Positions 26,391 through 34,498 of a stretch of DNA of 64,000 bases are shown here, piece after piece (the first letter of the stretch is position 1; each line of letters starts with the position of its first letter). The translations under genes and the position numbers were made by a program. Under the pieces are notes generated by a model that did no database searches, was not told the DNA's origin, and worked only from the letters and a program-made list of their open reading frames with translations. Source of the DNA: Paraburkholderia sp. BL10I2N1. GTDB taxonomy: Bacteria; Pseudomonadota; Gammaproteobacteria; Burkholderiales; Burkholderiaceae. Location: the NCBI RefSeq assembly GCF_004361815.1, contig NZ_SNWA01000001.1:372001-436000 (forward strand). The letters are read 5' to 3'.

Positions 26391-26923
26391 TTCACGCACG
26401 CGAGTGGCCGGCCGCGATCGGCCAGTCCGACCGCAATCAGGATCTCGTCGGGCGCCGGCGCATCGGGCACCACCAGCGAGACCGTGTCGAAATGGTCGAA
26501 GCTCCATGCGTCGGTGGTGCTGTGCAGCGGAATGTCGACACAGGCGCCGGGCCCGCCTCGCTTGGTCACCGACGGCATGATCGTGCTGGCACCCGGCAGG
26601 CATTGCCGCACTGCCTTGCCCAGCCTCGGGTGCAGGAGCGCCGCCCCGCATTCGAGCGCGATGCCAGTGCCCACCAGCGCCGCCTTGCCGTAGCTCTGCA
26701 CGTCGGACGGGCCCACACTCAATGCGTCCATCGCCCGGTGCGTCAGCAGCGTGCCGAGTTCAGCGCCGAGTTCGTACAGGGGTTCGAGGGGGCCTTCATT
26801 CCCCGCGCGAGCGCGACCCAGGACCGCAGCGGCCGCGACCTGCCGATGCGGCGGCACCACCACAAGGCCATGCTCCGCGTGGCGCTCGACCACCCACACC
26901 ACCAACCGGCGAATCTGCATCAC
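26384..26923 (-). CDS. Amino acid synthesis family protein (DUF1185)
   Basis: 179 aa. MMQIRRLVVWVVERHAEHG, AELGTLLTHRAMDALSVG, SYGKAALVGTGIALECGAALLHPRLG and GPGACVDIPLHSTTDAWSFDHFDT match DUF1185 (PF06684), a family of unknown biochemistry often beside amidases and amide transporters. Its ATG overlaps the amidase stop (ATGA), so they are translationally coupled. Full length. Confidence 0.85.
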   Translation of the reverse strand: MMQIRRLVVWVVERHAEHGLVVVPPHRQVAAAAVLGRARAGNEGPLEPLYELGAELGTLLTHRAMDALSVGPSDVQSYGKAALVGTGIALECGAALLHPRLGKAVRQCLPGASTIMPSVTKRGGPGACVDIPLHSTTDAWSFDHFDTVSLVVPDAPAPDEILIAVGLADRGRPLACVKG

Positions 26924-28398
26924 GGTCGACCCTCCCGTAGCGTCGGACGGTCCGTTCCAGCTGACGCGAGCGGCGGCAGCACAAACGTGCCGCGGGCGGC
27001 CTCATACGCGCGGCAGGCTCGCAGGACAAGCGCGTCTGCTTCCCGCGGGCCGATGAACTGCAAGCCAGTGGGCAGCCCCTCATCGGTCAACCCGCACGGG
27101 ATGCTCGCCGCGGGCTGCCCAGTCTGGTTGCACCATGACGTGAGCGGCGGTGCCATGCGCAGGGCGGCAGGCAAGCCCGGTACGGGGGGCGGGCCGACGT
27201 GGAATGTTGGCGTCACGAGCAGGTCGTATTCGTCAAAGAACCGGCTCATACCCTGCATGAGCGCGTGCCGGGCGCTCAACGCGTCGACGAGCGTTGTGGT
27301 GCTCACGCGTTCGCCGGCCAGCGCCAGCTCCCGCACGTCCGGGTCGACCAACGCCCGTTGTTCCGGGCTCAGGGAGCGCACCCGCTGTGCGAACAGCACA
27401 GCCCATTGAATCGAATGCATGCCGCTGTCGAGGTACCCTTTGAGCGGCGGCACATCCACTTCTTCAATCCGCGCGCCGAGCGCCTCCAGCAAGCCAACAG
27501 CACGCGCCACGCACACCGCAATGGACGGCTCAACGCTCGCGAGGCCCAGGTCCGGACTGAACGCCACGCGCAGACCCGCGATACCGCCATGCAGGCCGAC
27601 CCGGTAGTCGCACTGCCTGTCGCAAGGCTGCCCGGCCAGGCGCGCACGCCCGTCCCGTTTATCCGGGCGTGTCATGACGCTCAACATGAGTGCCGCGTCT
27701 TCGACCGAGCGGGCGATGGGCCCCACCGTCGACAGGCAGGCAAAGGAACTCTCCGGTCCTGTGAGAACGCGATTGAACGATGGCTTGAAGCCGACTACGC
27801 CGTTCCAGCACGCCGGGATGCGGATCGAGCCGCCGCCGTCAGTCGCCAGCGACAGCGGACCCAGGCCAAGCGCCACCGCCACAGCGGATCCGCCGCTACT
27901 GCCCCCGCAGGAGCGGCGCGTATCCCAGGGGTTACGCGTGACGCCGGTGAGGGGACTGTCGGTCACGATCTTGTTGCCGAATTCAGAGGTCGTGGTCTTG
28001 CCGAAAATAATGGCGCCGGCCCCGCGCAGGCGGGCGACCGCCGGTGCGTCGGCCACACCGGCCACATGAGCAGCCCCATGAGCGCCCGCATGAGCGGCGT
28101 CAGGCGCCACGGTCAGGGAGCCGTGCAGGGTGTCCATGCCGTGCGTGGCGATCATGTCCTTGACCGATACCGGCACGCCGTCGAGCAGGCCGCGCGGGGT
28201 GTTGCTGCGCCAGCGTTGCTCGGCCTCGCGCGCGGCCGCAAGCGCGCCCACTTCGTCGATCTCGCGAAAACAGTTCACGCGGGCGTTGCACAGCGCGATG
28301 CGATCAAGCACCGCCCGCATGACCTCGACCGGCGACAGCGTGCGGTGCCAGAAATGCGACACCAGCCGGACAGCTGTCATCGTTTCAATTTCACTCAT
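26920..28398 (-). CDS. Amidase-signature-family hydrolase (first copy)
   Basis: 492 aa. The Ser-cisSer-Lys triad is present: Lys80 in VPVSVKDMI, the cis-Ser at 167/168 in CGGSSGGSAVAVALG and the nucleophile Ser191 in TDGGGSIRIPA. It hydrolyses amides to acid and ammonia; substrate unknown. Compared with the second amidase at 34499 it has about 20 extra residues (around 97-117) rich in Ala/His/Gly. The AT-rich motif AATTTATTGATT lies just upstream (28411-28422), and the same motif precedes the GntR gene. Confidence 0.92.
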   Translation of the reverse strand: MSEIETMTAVRLVSHFWHRTLSPVEVMRAVLDRIALCNARVNCFREIDEVGALAAAREAEQRWRSNTPRGLLDGVPVSVKDMIATHGMDTLHGSLTVAPDAAHAGAHGAAHVAGVADAPAVARLRGAGAIIFGKTTTSEFGNKIVTDSPLTGVTRNPWDTRRSCGGSSGGSAVAVALGLGPLSLATDGGGSIRIPACWNGVVGFKPSFNRVLTGPESSFACLSTVGPIARSVEDAALMLSVMTRPDKRDGRARLAGQPCDRQCDYRVGLHGGIAGLRVAFSPDLGLASVEPSIAVCVARAVGLLEALGARIEEVDVPPLKGYLDSGMHSIQWAVLFAQRVRSLSPEQRALVDPDVRELALAGERVSTTTLVDALSARHALMQGMSRFFDEYDLLVTPTFHVGPPPVPGLPAALRMAPPLTSWCNQTGQPAASIPCGLTDEGLPTGLQFIGPREADALVLRACRAYEAARGTFVLPPLASAGTDRPTLREGRP

Positions 28399-28410
28399 AT
28401 AGTAGTCCTC

Positions 28411-28422
28411 AATTTATTGATT
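28411..28422. promoter_or_regulatory. AT-rich motif upstream of the first amidase
   Basis: AATTTATTGATT, 13 bp before the amidase ATG (minus strand gene). The identical 12-mer is at 36841-36852 in front of the gntR-type gene, suggesting a shared operator. Confidence 0.45.
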
Positions 28423-28470
28423 TCACTGCGGTGTGGAAATGATCGCCGCGTGGTCTGCGCCGGTAGCCGG

Positions 28471-29688
28471 CTAGGTCTGACAGGTTGGCGCGATCGGCCC
28501 GGTCGAGGCGAGGATCTCGAAGCTGTTGTCCGTGCGGGCGCGGCCGATACGCGTGGCGCACAGCACGTGGCCACCGTCACCCGTCACGCTCACCGGACCG
28601 CGCGGCAATGCGAGCGAGAGCCTGGGCAGCGCAGCCTTCACGCGCCCGGGCTCGATGCTGCCGGCGAGGTGCACCGCCTGCGCGAAAAGCTGGATGCCGG
28701 CATAGGTGTTCTCGCCGTGCGGCAGGACCACGACAGACGCGCCCAGACGCGGCGCATGCGCGTCCGCATAGCGCGCGGTGTAGCGCGCCAGAAACGCGCG
28801 ATTGGCAGCATTATCGAGACTCATGAAGTATGACGAGACACCAAGGGTGCCGGTGGACGCCCCTTCAGTCGCGATGGACAGCGATTCATGGGCGATGTCA
28901 CTCACGAGTTGCGGCTCCATTGAGAATGACCGGTATTGCTTGACGAACGTGACCGGGTCATCGCCGATGCTGTGCCATACGATCTGCGGGCGCAACGCAG
29001 CGATGCGCTGCAACACCGCACCGAAATCGCGCGTGCCGAACGGGAAATAGCTGACGTCGACGAGCGTCCCCCCGTGGCGCTCGATTGACACCTGCAACTG
29101 CGGCACGAGCGTGCGCCGGTTGCTGCCCATGTCCGACACCACCACACACACCTTTTTGCCGACCTCGCGTACGAGCCACTGAATCGCAGGCTCAATGCGC
29201 TGGTTCATCGCGAGGCCGGTGGTAAGCAGCTGCGCATGGCAGCGGCCCTCGTCAAAGTTCGGGTAGACGACGAGCCGCCTCGCGGCGACTGCCGCCTGGA
29301 GCGCAGCCTCCCGCTCCGCGGGCAGCACCATGCCGGTGAGCATCGCAACGTCATCGCGCATGAACAGCTGGCGCGCCTTATCCAGTGCGACGGCCGTCGA
29401 CATCTGGGTGTCTTCGACCAGCAACTGAAGCGGGCGCCCAAGCACGCCGCCGGCCGCGTTGATCTCGTCAATGGCGAGCGCCGCGCAGTTGCGATTGGTT
29501 TCTCCCACCCGCGTCAGCGGCCCGCTTAACGGCGCGAGCAGGCCGATCTTGAGCGGCGTCGCCGCGCGGGCGAGGCCGGACAGGCCAAACGGGCCGAACG
29601 AGCCTGCGGCGCCTGCTGCGGCCAGGGCGAGCGTCTGGGTAAGCGTCCGGGCAAACGCGCGCCGGCTCATCGTGTGAGTACGCTTCAT
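28471..29688 (-). CDS. Periplasmic substrate-binding protein of a Liv/Urt-type ABC transporter
   Basis: 405 aa from the ATG at 29688. The signal peptide (MSRRAFARTLTQTLALAAAG, paired Arg) is followed by IGLLAPLSGPLTRVGETNRN..A.DEINAAGGVLGRPLQLLVEDTQ, the type I periplasmic-binding fold of peripla_BP_6. Segments NFDEGRCHAQLLTTGLAMNQ and FPFGTRDFGAVLQRI resemble the urea/short-amide branch (UrtA/FmdD/AmiC) more than leucine binders. With amidases on both sides, an amide ligand is the best guess. Its ATG overlaps the LivF-type gene stop by 4 nt. Confidence 0.85.
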   Translation of the reverse strand: MKRTHTMSRRAFARTLTQTLALAAAGAAGSFGPFGLSGLARAATPLKIGLLAPLSGPLTRVGETNRNCAALAIDEINAAGGVLGRPLQLLVEDTQMSTAVALDKARQLFMRDDVAMLTGMVLPAEREAALQAAVAARRLVVYPNFDEGRCHAQLLTTGLAMNQRIEPAIQWLVREVGKKVCVVVSDMGSNRRTLVPQLQVSIERHGGTLVDVSYFPFGTRDFGAVLQRIAALRPQIVWHSIGDDPVTFVKQYRSFSMEPQLVSDIAHESLSIATEGASTGTLGVSSYFMSLDNAANRAFLARYTARYADAHAPRLGASVVVLPHGENTYAGIQLFAQAVHLAGSIEPGRVKAALPRLSLALPRGPVSVTGDGGHVLCATRIGRARTDNSFEILASTGPIAPTCQT

Positions 29689-30428
29689 GCAGTATTCCTT
29701 GAGCAAGGGGAAAGTCCGGCAGGATGTCCGGGTGACAGGTAGTCGGCCAGCACGTGAGCGTCGAGGCACTGTGCAGCGGGATCGACGCGTTCGGCGTGCA
29801 CGACAGCGCCCTTCTCGAGCACGATGCACCGTTGGGCAGTCTTGAGGACGAGATCGAGGTTCTGCTCGACGAGAAGCACAGCCAGCCCCGACTCCCGGCA
29901 CAACGCCGGGATGACGTCGCCGAGCAGGTCGACGAGATTGGGTTGCACGCCATCGGACGGTTCGTCCAGCAGCAATACCTTGGGACGTCCGCACAGCGCC
30001 CGTGCGATCGCGAGCACCTGCTGCTCGCCGCCCGACAGGGTCCCGCCGTCTTGCTCGAGACGTGCCCTGAGCACCGGAAAATAGTGAAATACCGCCTCGG
30101 GGATATCGCTCTCGCCTCCCGCGCGCATGCCCACCATCAGGTTCTCGCGTACCGTGAGCTTCGGAAAGATCCAGCGCCCCTGCGGCACGAGGCCGATGCC
30201 ACGGCGGGCGATTTCGTGCGTGCGCAGGCCGACGAGAGACTCGCCGAGGAACCGGATATCGCCCGAGACCTGCGGCAGCAAGCCGATGATGGCTTTGACA
30301 AGCGTCGACTTGCCGGCACCGTTGCAGCCCAGCACGCCCACGATTTCGTTGCGCGCAAGATCGCACGTGATACCGCGCAATACCGGCACGTCACCATAGC
30401 CGCCCGATAGATCGTCAATGTGCAGCAT
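29685..30428 (-). CDS. LivF/UrtE-type ABC transporter ATPase
   Basis: 247 aa from the ATG at 30428. Walker A GCNGAGKST, signature LSGGEQQVLAIARAL and Walker B VLLLDEPSDGVQP are present. The D-loop sequence SDGVQP (rather than SLGLAP) is the form seen in urea-type transporters. It overlaps the LivG-type gene by 14 nt and the binding-protein gene by 4 nt. It drives import together with the next ATPase. Confidence 0.9.
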   Translation of the reverse strand: MLHIDDLSGGYGDVPVLRGITCDLARNEIVGVLGCNGAGKSTLVKAIIGLLPQVSGDIRFLGESLVGLRTHEIARRGIGLVPQGRWIFPKLTVRENLMVGMRAGGESDIPEAVFHYFPVLRARLEQDGGTLSGGEQQVLAIARALCGRPKVLLLDEPSDGVQPNLVDLLGDVIPALCRESGLAVLLVEQNLDLVLKTAQRCIVLEKGAVVHAERVDPAAQCLDAHVLADYLSPGHPAGLSPCSRNTA

Positions 30429-31152
30429 CGCGTGCTCCCCGTCCGAGATAGATGCGCTGGATCTCCTCGTCCCGGGCAATGTCGGCATAGCTGCCGCGCC
30501 GGACAATCTCTCCGCGATGCATGACCCACGTCTCGCATTCGAGCGCGCGCACGAAGCCCAGATCGTGCTCGATGGCGACCACGGCAAAACGCTCGCTCAT
30601 CCGGTGGATCAGCCGCACCATCCGCTGCGAGTCATCAGCAGACAGGCCAGCGGCAGGCTCGTCCAGCAACAGCAGCGCGGGCTGGCACATGAGGGCCATA
30701 CCAATCTCGAGCCATTGGCGCTGTCCGTGGGGCAGGCGCGCCGCGAGCTCGTCAGCCTGTTGCCGCAGCCCGATATCCTGCAAGATCTGATCGGGCTCGG
30801 GCATCGGCGTCGGACGATACGAGGCGACACCGAGTCCTGCCACGACGAGATTGTCGCGCACGCTCAGCGACAGGAAGGTGTTAGTGCCCTGGAATTTGCG
30901 GATCACGCCGCGCCGGCAGAACTGGTGCATGGGCTGACCGCTCATCGTGTCGCCTGCGAGGCGCAGTACGCCCGAGCTCGGGGCGATCGCCCCGGACAGC
31001 AATCCGACCAGCGTGCTCTTTCCAGCGCCGTTCGGACCGATGATGCAGAGCAGATCGCGGGGCATGATTTGCACATCGACATCGGCCACCGCGTCGATGC
31101 CACCGAACGTCCTGCGCAGATGCGCCGCACTCAGAAGCGACTGGTCCATCAT
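30415..31152 (-). CDS. LivG/UrtD-type ABC transporter ATPase
   Basis: 245 aa. The start at 31152 forms an ATGA overlap with the upstream permease stop. Walker A GPNGAGKST, an aromatic-poor Q-loop (RKFQGTNTFLSLSV), the signature region LPHGQRQWLEIGMAL and Walker B LLLLDEPAAGLS are seen. The signature LPHGQRQ replaces LSGGQQ, as in UrtD-type proteins. Cytoplasmic, pairs with the LivF-type ATPase. Confidence 0.9.
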   Translation of the reverse strand: MMDQSLLSAAHLRRTFGGIDAVADVDVQIMPRDLLCIIGPNGAGKSTLVGLLSGAIAPSSGVLRLAGDTMSGQPMHQFCRRGVIRKFQGTNTFLSLSVRDNLVVAGLGVASYRPTPMPEPDQILQDIGLRQQADELAARLPHGQRQWLEIGMALMCQPALLLLDEPAAGLSADDSQRMVRLIHRMSERFAVVAIEHDLGFVRALECETWVMHRGEIVRRGSYADIARDEEIQRIYLGRGARDAAH

Positions 31153-32195
31153 CGCCCTCCTTCGACCAGTTGCGCTTTCACCGACGATCGCCTGCGCATC
31201 AGTGTCCGGCGCACGCGCGATAAGCCGTTCGGCAGCAGGAGGACGCTTGCAAGAAACAGCACACCAAGCATCAGGGGCCACCCTTGCGTGCTGTAGCTGC
31301 TGACCTCCTGCTTCAGGCGCGTGAAGGCAACAGCGGCGATCACTGGTCCCACAACCGAACCACGGCCACCGACAGCCACCCACAGAATGACTTCGGTCGC
31401 TAGCAGCGGCGAGAAGATGTCGGGCGCCACTACGCCGGAGCATGCCGCCATCAGGCTGCCGGCGAGTGCCGCGAGAAGTGCAGAGGTAACGAACAGCGCC
31501 AGCAGGTGAAACGACGTGTGATAGCCGCAGGCATTGGCGCGCCATTCGTTCGTGGCGATCGCGGCGAGCACCAGGCCGTAGCGGCCACGGCATGCAAGCC
31601 ATGTAGCGCACGCCGCGACGGCCACGATAACGGCGACCAGGCGATAGGACGAGAGCGGGCCGGTCCAATCCAGTGTGTGACCGGCGAGGGTCAATGACAG
31701 GCCCGGAATGTCCAGGAGGCCAACGTCGCCGCCCGTCACCGACTGCCAGCTCGTGGCGAGCTGTTGCGCAATCATCAGTACGGCCATGCTCATAATTGCG
31801 AAAAAATGCAGCCGCACGCCCGCGTAGAGCAGGAAATAGCCGACCAGCAGCGCCACCGTCCCCGCGCACAGGAGTCCGGGCAGGAGCGCAAAGACGCTCG
31901 CCTGTCCCATGTGGACGGACGCGACCGCAAAGCCGTAGGCGCCCAGCCCGAAAAAGGCACTGTGGCCAAGCGTCAGGACTCCGCCCTTTCCCCACAACAG
32001 GTCGTAGCTAAGCGCAAACAGACCGAATACCAGCGCGTCGCGCAACGCCATCAACGCATAGGGTGTGACGAGATACGGCAGAATCAGCAGGATGCCCAAT
32101 CCCATGGCGCTCGTGACCAGGAACGGCACGTCGCGGCGTCCTAGCCTGGGTTGCGAAAACCAGAGCCCGAAACGCGTCATGAATCGTCGAAACAC
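31149..32195 (-). CDS. LivM/UrtC-type ABC permease
   Basis: 348 aa with about ten hydrophobic helices. The family motif ALSYDLLWGKGGVLTLGHSAFFGLGAYG (about residues 62-89) and the EAA-like loop AIATNEWRANACGYHTSFHLLAL are both present. Inner-membrane half of the importer; it starts 3 bp after the LivH-type gene. Intact. Confidence 0.92.
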   Translation of the reverse strand: MFRRFMTRFGLWFSQPRLGRRDVPFLVTSAMGLGILLILPYLVTPYALMALRDALVFGLFALSYDLLWGKGGVLTLGHSAFFGLGAYGFAVASVHMGQASVFALLPGLLCAGTVALLVGYFLLYAGVRLHFFAIMSMAVLMIAQQLATSWQSVTGGDVGLLDIPGLSLTLAGHTLDWTGPLSSYRLVAVIVAVAACATWLACRGRYGLVLAAIATNEWRANACGYHTSFHLLALFVTSALLAALAGSLMAACSGVVAPDIFSPLLATEVILWVAVGGRGSVVGPVIAAVAFTRLKQEVSSYSTQGWPLMLGVLFLASVLLLPNGLSRVRRTLMRRRSSVKAQLVEGGR

Positions 32196-32198
32196 GGC

Positions 32199-33074
32199 TT
32201 ACCCCTTTCCCAGTAGATGATGTGCGGCGCTGAATCCCGGGATCAGCCCCCGGGGTCTGAAGCGGATCACGATGATCGCGAGGATCAGCACCAGCGCCGA
32301 CGCAAACGAGGGGTCGACCTGGTAGCCGAGGAGTGTCTCGGCCGTACCGATGAAGACACTCCCCACGAGACTGCCCAGGACCGAACCGATGCCGCCCAGC
32401 ACGATCACGAAAAATGCCTTGCCCAGGTAATACACGCCCAGGTGGGATTCCACCGAGACCATCGGTGCCACAAGCACGCCGGCCAGCGACGCGAGCGCCG
32501 AACCGCCGGCAAACGCGAACCGGTTCAGGCGCCGCGTGTCGATGCCGACCGCTTCGGCCATGGCGGGATGCTGGATCACGGCGCGCAGTTCCGTGCCGAA
32601 GCGCGTGCGGGCCAGAACGAGCCAGCACGCACCGGTCACCGCGCACGCAAACGCAATCATGAACAGCCGATAGGCGGGATAAGTCGCACCGAATACGGAC
32701 ACCGCGCCGCCGAACGGCGCGTACACGAGCTGGGGATGCGTGCCGAATATCAGTTCAAGGGCCTTTTGCAGGATCAGGCTGACCGCGTAGGTCGCCAGCA
32801 GCGTGTCCAGCGTTCGTCGGTACAGCAGGCGGATGACCGTGCATTCCAGGAGCCATCCGAGGACAGCCCCCACCATCGGCGCCAGGACGAGCGCAATCCA
32901 ATAGGCCTGAGGTCCACCGACCGCCTGCACAGTTGCCAGCGTGTAGGCGCCGATCGTGACCCACTCCGCGTGTGCCAGGTTCACGATGTCCATCATGCCG
33001 AACACGATGGCCAGGCCGAGCGCAACGAGCGCCAGGATGCTGACGTAGCTCAGGATATTCAAGATGACTGTCAT
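32199..33074 (-). CDS. LivH/UrtB-type ABC permease
   Basis: 291 aa, first gene of the transporter operon. Eight to nine helices with the motif LALVALGLAIVFGMMDIVNLAHAEWVTIGAYT (about residues 16-47) and the cytoplasmic loop AVIQHPAMAEAVGIDTRRLNRFAFAGG. It forms the membrane channel with the LivM-type protein. The leader before its ATG contains ATTAATTAGC, similar to AT-rich sites before the amidases. Confidence 0.92.
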   Translation of the reverse strand: MTVILNILSYVSILALVALGLAIVFGMMDIVNLAHAEWVTIGAYTLATVQAVGGPQAYWIALVLAPMVGAVLGWLLECTVIRLLYRRTLDTLLATYAVSLILQKALELIFGTHPQLVYAPFGGAVSVFGATYPAYRLFMIAFACAVTGACWLVLARTRFGTELRAVIQHPAMAEAVGIDTRRLNRFAFAGGSALASLAGVLVAPMVSVESHLGVYYLGKAFFVIVLGGIGSVLGSLVGSVFIGTAETLLGYQVDPSFASALVLILAIIVIRFRPRGLIPGFSAAHHLLGKG

Positions 33075-33500
33075 GGCATATTAATTAGCAATCCTGTTTT
33101 CACATTACAACCGCGTTACCCTCGAACTTTCGGTGGCTCCATCACTCGCGGCTGCTCCTTTTAAACCCTTGTCTCTGCAACGGGCTTCGATCTGCGTGGC
33201 GCGGATTCGTCAACACAAGCATGGCCACTACCGTGCTCGGGTGTTGGGAGTGCTGGCGGCGTATCGGTAAATTTGCAACCGAGGTGGCCAAGGCCGCATC
33301 GCGTCCGATCTTCAGGACTAGCCGCGCCGTTCCCGTACCCATCAAAACCATATCCGAGCGTCCAAGTACCGAACCAAAGAGATCCGGGCACAACGTGGCT
33401 GTCGATGTTTGCATAGGTTTGATCAATCGCCCGTTGATGTGAACCGTGTTGTCGAGTCTCGACGTGCCCAAAGGTCCAATTACTGACAAATACGTCAAAA
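33075..33500. other. Intergenic region between the transporter operon and the XRE gene
   Basis: Lower GC than its neighbours. A minus-strand frame (33498-33142, TTG start) gives 118 aa without family motifs and I do not call it. It must hold the promoters for the livH-type operon and part of the divergent XRE gene. Confidence 0.4.
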
Positions 33501-33515
33501 CTAAGAAAGTCTTAG
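33501..33515. promoter_or_regulatory. XRE operator copy 1
   Basis: CTAAGAAAGTCTTAG: 6-bp arms CTAAGA/TCTTAG around a 3-bp centre. Its centre is 33 bp (about three helical turns) from copy 2. Confidence 0.75.
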
Positions 33516-33533
33516 CAAGTTGGCCGAGGAAAT

Positions 33534-33548
33534 CTAAGAAACTCTTAG
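33534..33548. promoter_or_regulatory. XRE operator copy 2
   Basis: CTAAGAAACTCTTAG, ending one base before the ATG of the XRE gene, so bound protein would cover its ribosome site and start. Confidence 0.78.
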
Positions 33549-33549
33549 G

Positions 33550-33882
33550 ATGACACGCAGCACCGCAAATCCTTCTGTCTTTACGAGACGCCTAAAACAG
33601 GCGCGCTTGCGCTCGGGCCTCACCCAAGAACAATTGGGCATTCGCGCCGGGATAGACGAGTTCTCCGCAAGTCCCAGAATCAATCAGTACGAGAAAGGCG
33701 TTCACACGCCTGACTTCTCAACAAGCCAGCGAATTGCTGGTGCGCTACAGATTCCAACAAGCTTCCTTTACGAAGAAGACGACCTCCTTGCACGCATTAT
33801 TGAAGCCGCGGGGAAACTCACGAAACAGCGGAAAGAAGCCCTGCTTTCAGCGGCCGAAGCGTTGGCACAGAATAAAAACTAA
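33550..33882 (+). CDS. XRE-family (Cro/CI) transcriptional regulator
   Basis: 110 aa. The N-terminal helix-turn-helix (FTRRLKQARLRSGLTQEQLGIRAG...SPRINQYEKGVHTPDFSTSQRIAGAL, residues 11-67) is classic XRE; a short helical tail (EEDDLLARIIEAAGKLTKQRKEALLSAAEAL) probably dimerises. Two perfect palindromes lie just upstream and a third overlaps its stop, which indicates autoregulation. No Shine-Dalgarno is visible other than within operator 2. Its lower GC than the amide genes suggests separate acquisition. Confidence 0.88.
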   Translation: MTRSTANPSVFTRRLKQARLRSGLTQEQLGIRAGIDEFSASPRINQYEKGVHTPDFSTSQRIAGALQIPTSFLYEEDDLLARIIEAAGKLTKQRKEALLSAAEALAQNKN

Positions 33883-33893
33883 GAAACTCTTAG
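33879..33893. promoter_or_regulatory. XRE operator copy 3, over the stop codon
   Basis: CTAAGAAACTCTTAG, identical to copy 2. The TAA stop (33880-33882) is part of the site. Confidence 0.75.
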
Positions 33894-34340
33894 CCAAATG
33901 CGCGCAGATTAACTCTCGCGGTAAATTGCGTCAACCCCCGATACACTCGGGATCACTGCCTCTCGACTACTCAAATCGGCAGAAGACCGAATCGGCATCC
34001 GATTGCCCGTTTGGTTCACCACGGCTGTTCCATTGACCAACGCACATGAACGGTGCGCACTTCTCGCTTCACAAAGTAACCGTAGTCTCAGCCGTACAAA
34101 CGCAAAGAGCATTGCGCAAGACTCCTTGCTGGTCAACGTGAGCGGAACGCTTATCTTTCGGTCGTATGCCGGTCGCTTCACAACATCGCCTCGAATCTAA
34201 AACAGCCTGTCAGCGCCAAAACCATCGACGAGACTGAAGTCGCAATCCTTTGGTCTATCACCTCAAGTACCGCCCACGTTTGCACGCCGGACACCCATAT
34301 CTTGCGTCACGCTTCGTCGGGGTTTTTCCGACACCGACAA

Positions 34341-34360
34341 TTAATTACTATAAATTAGGC
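34341..34360 (-). promoter_or_regulatory. AT-rich 20-bp site, distal copy
   Basis: Reverse complement GCCTAATTTATAGTAATTAA matches 18 of 20 bases of the site at 34468-34487. Confidence 0.5.
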
Positions 34361-34467
34361 GAGGTCGCCGGAACTGTCAACGGAAAAATCTCTAGCGTTT
34401 ACCCCGATAACACGCGGCGCATTACCGCACCTCATTGTTATCTTGACGTGCCACGCACGGGCATATA

Positions 34468-34487
34468 GCCTAATTTATTATAATTAA
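34468..34487 (+). promoter_or_regulatory. AT-rich 20-bp site at the second amidase
   Basis: GCCTAATTTATTATAATTAA, containing a TTATAAT-like -10 and ending next to the ribosome site AGGAGG (34489-34494). Binding here would block transcription or translation. Confidence 0.5.
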
Positions 34488-34498
34488 CAGGAGGCACC

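Larger units (their letters stand above)
33894..34498. other. Intergenic region upstream of the second amidase
   Basis: No convincing gene in 600 bp. It holds a third XRE operator at its left edge and two near-identical inverted 20-bp AT-rich sites (34341-34360 and 34468-34487). Small frames on both strands (about 65-90 codons) lack family features. Confidence 0.45.

Noticed and set aside
27199..28833. 544-aa plus-strand frame opposite the first amidase
   Set aside because: Antisense to a gene with full amidase motifs; composition is Arg/His/Gln-rich.
33142..33498. 118-aa minus-strand frame divergent from the XRE gene
   Set aside because: TTG start within a probable promoter, no ribosome site, no recognised domain.
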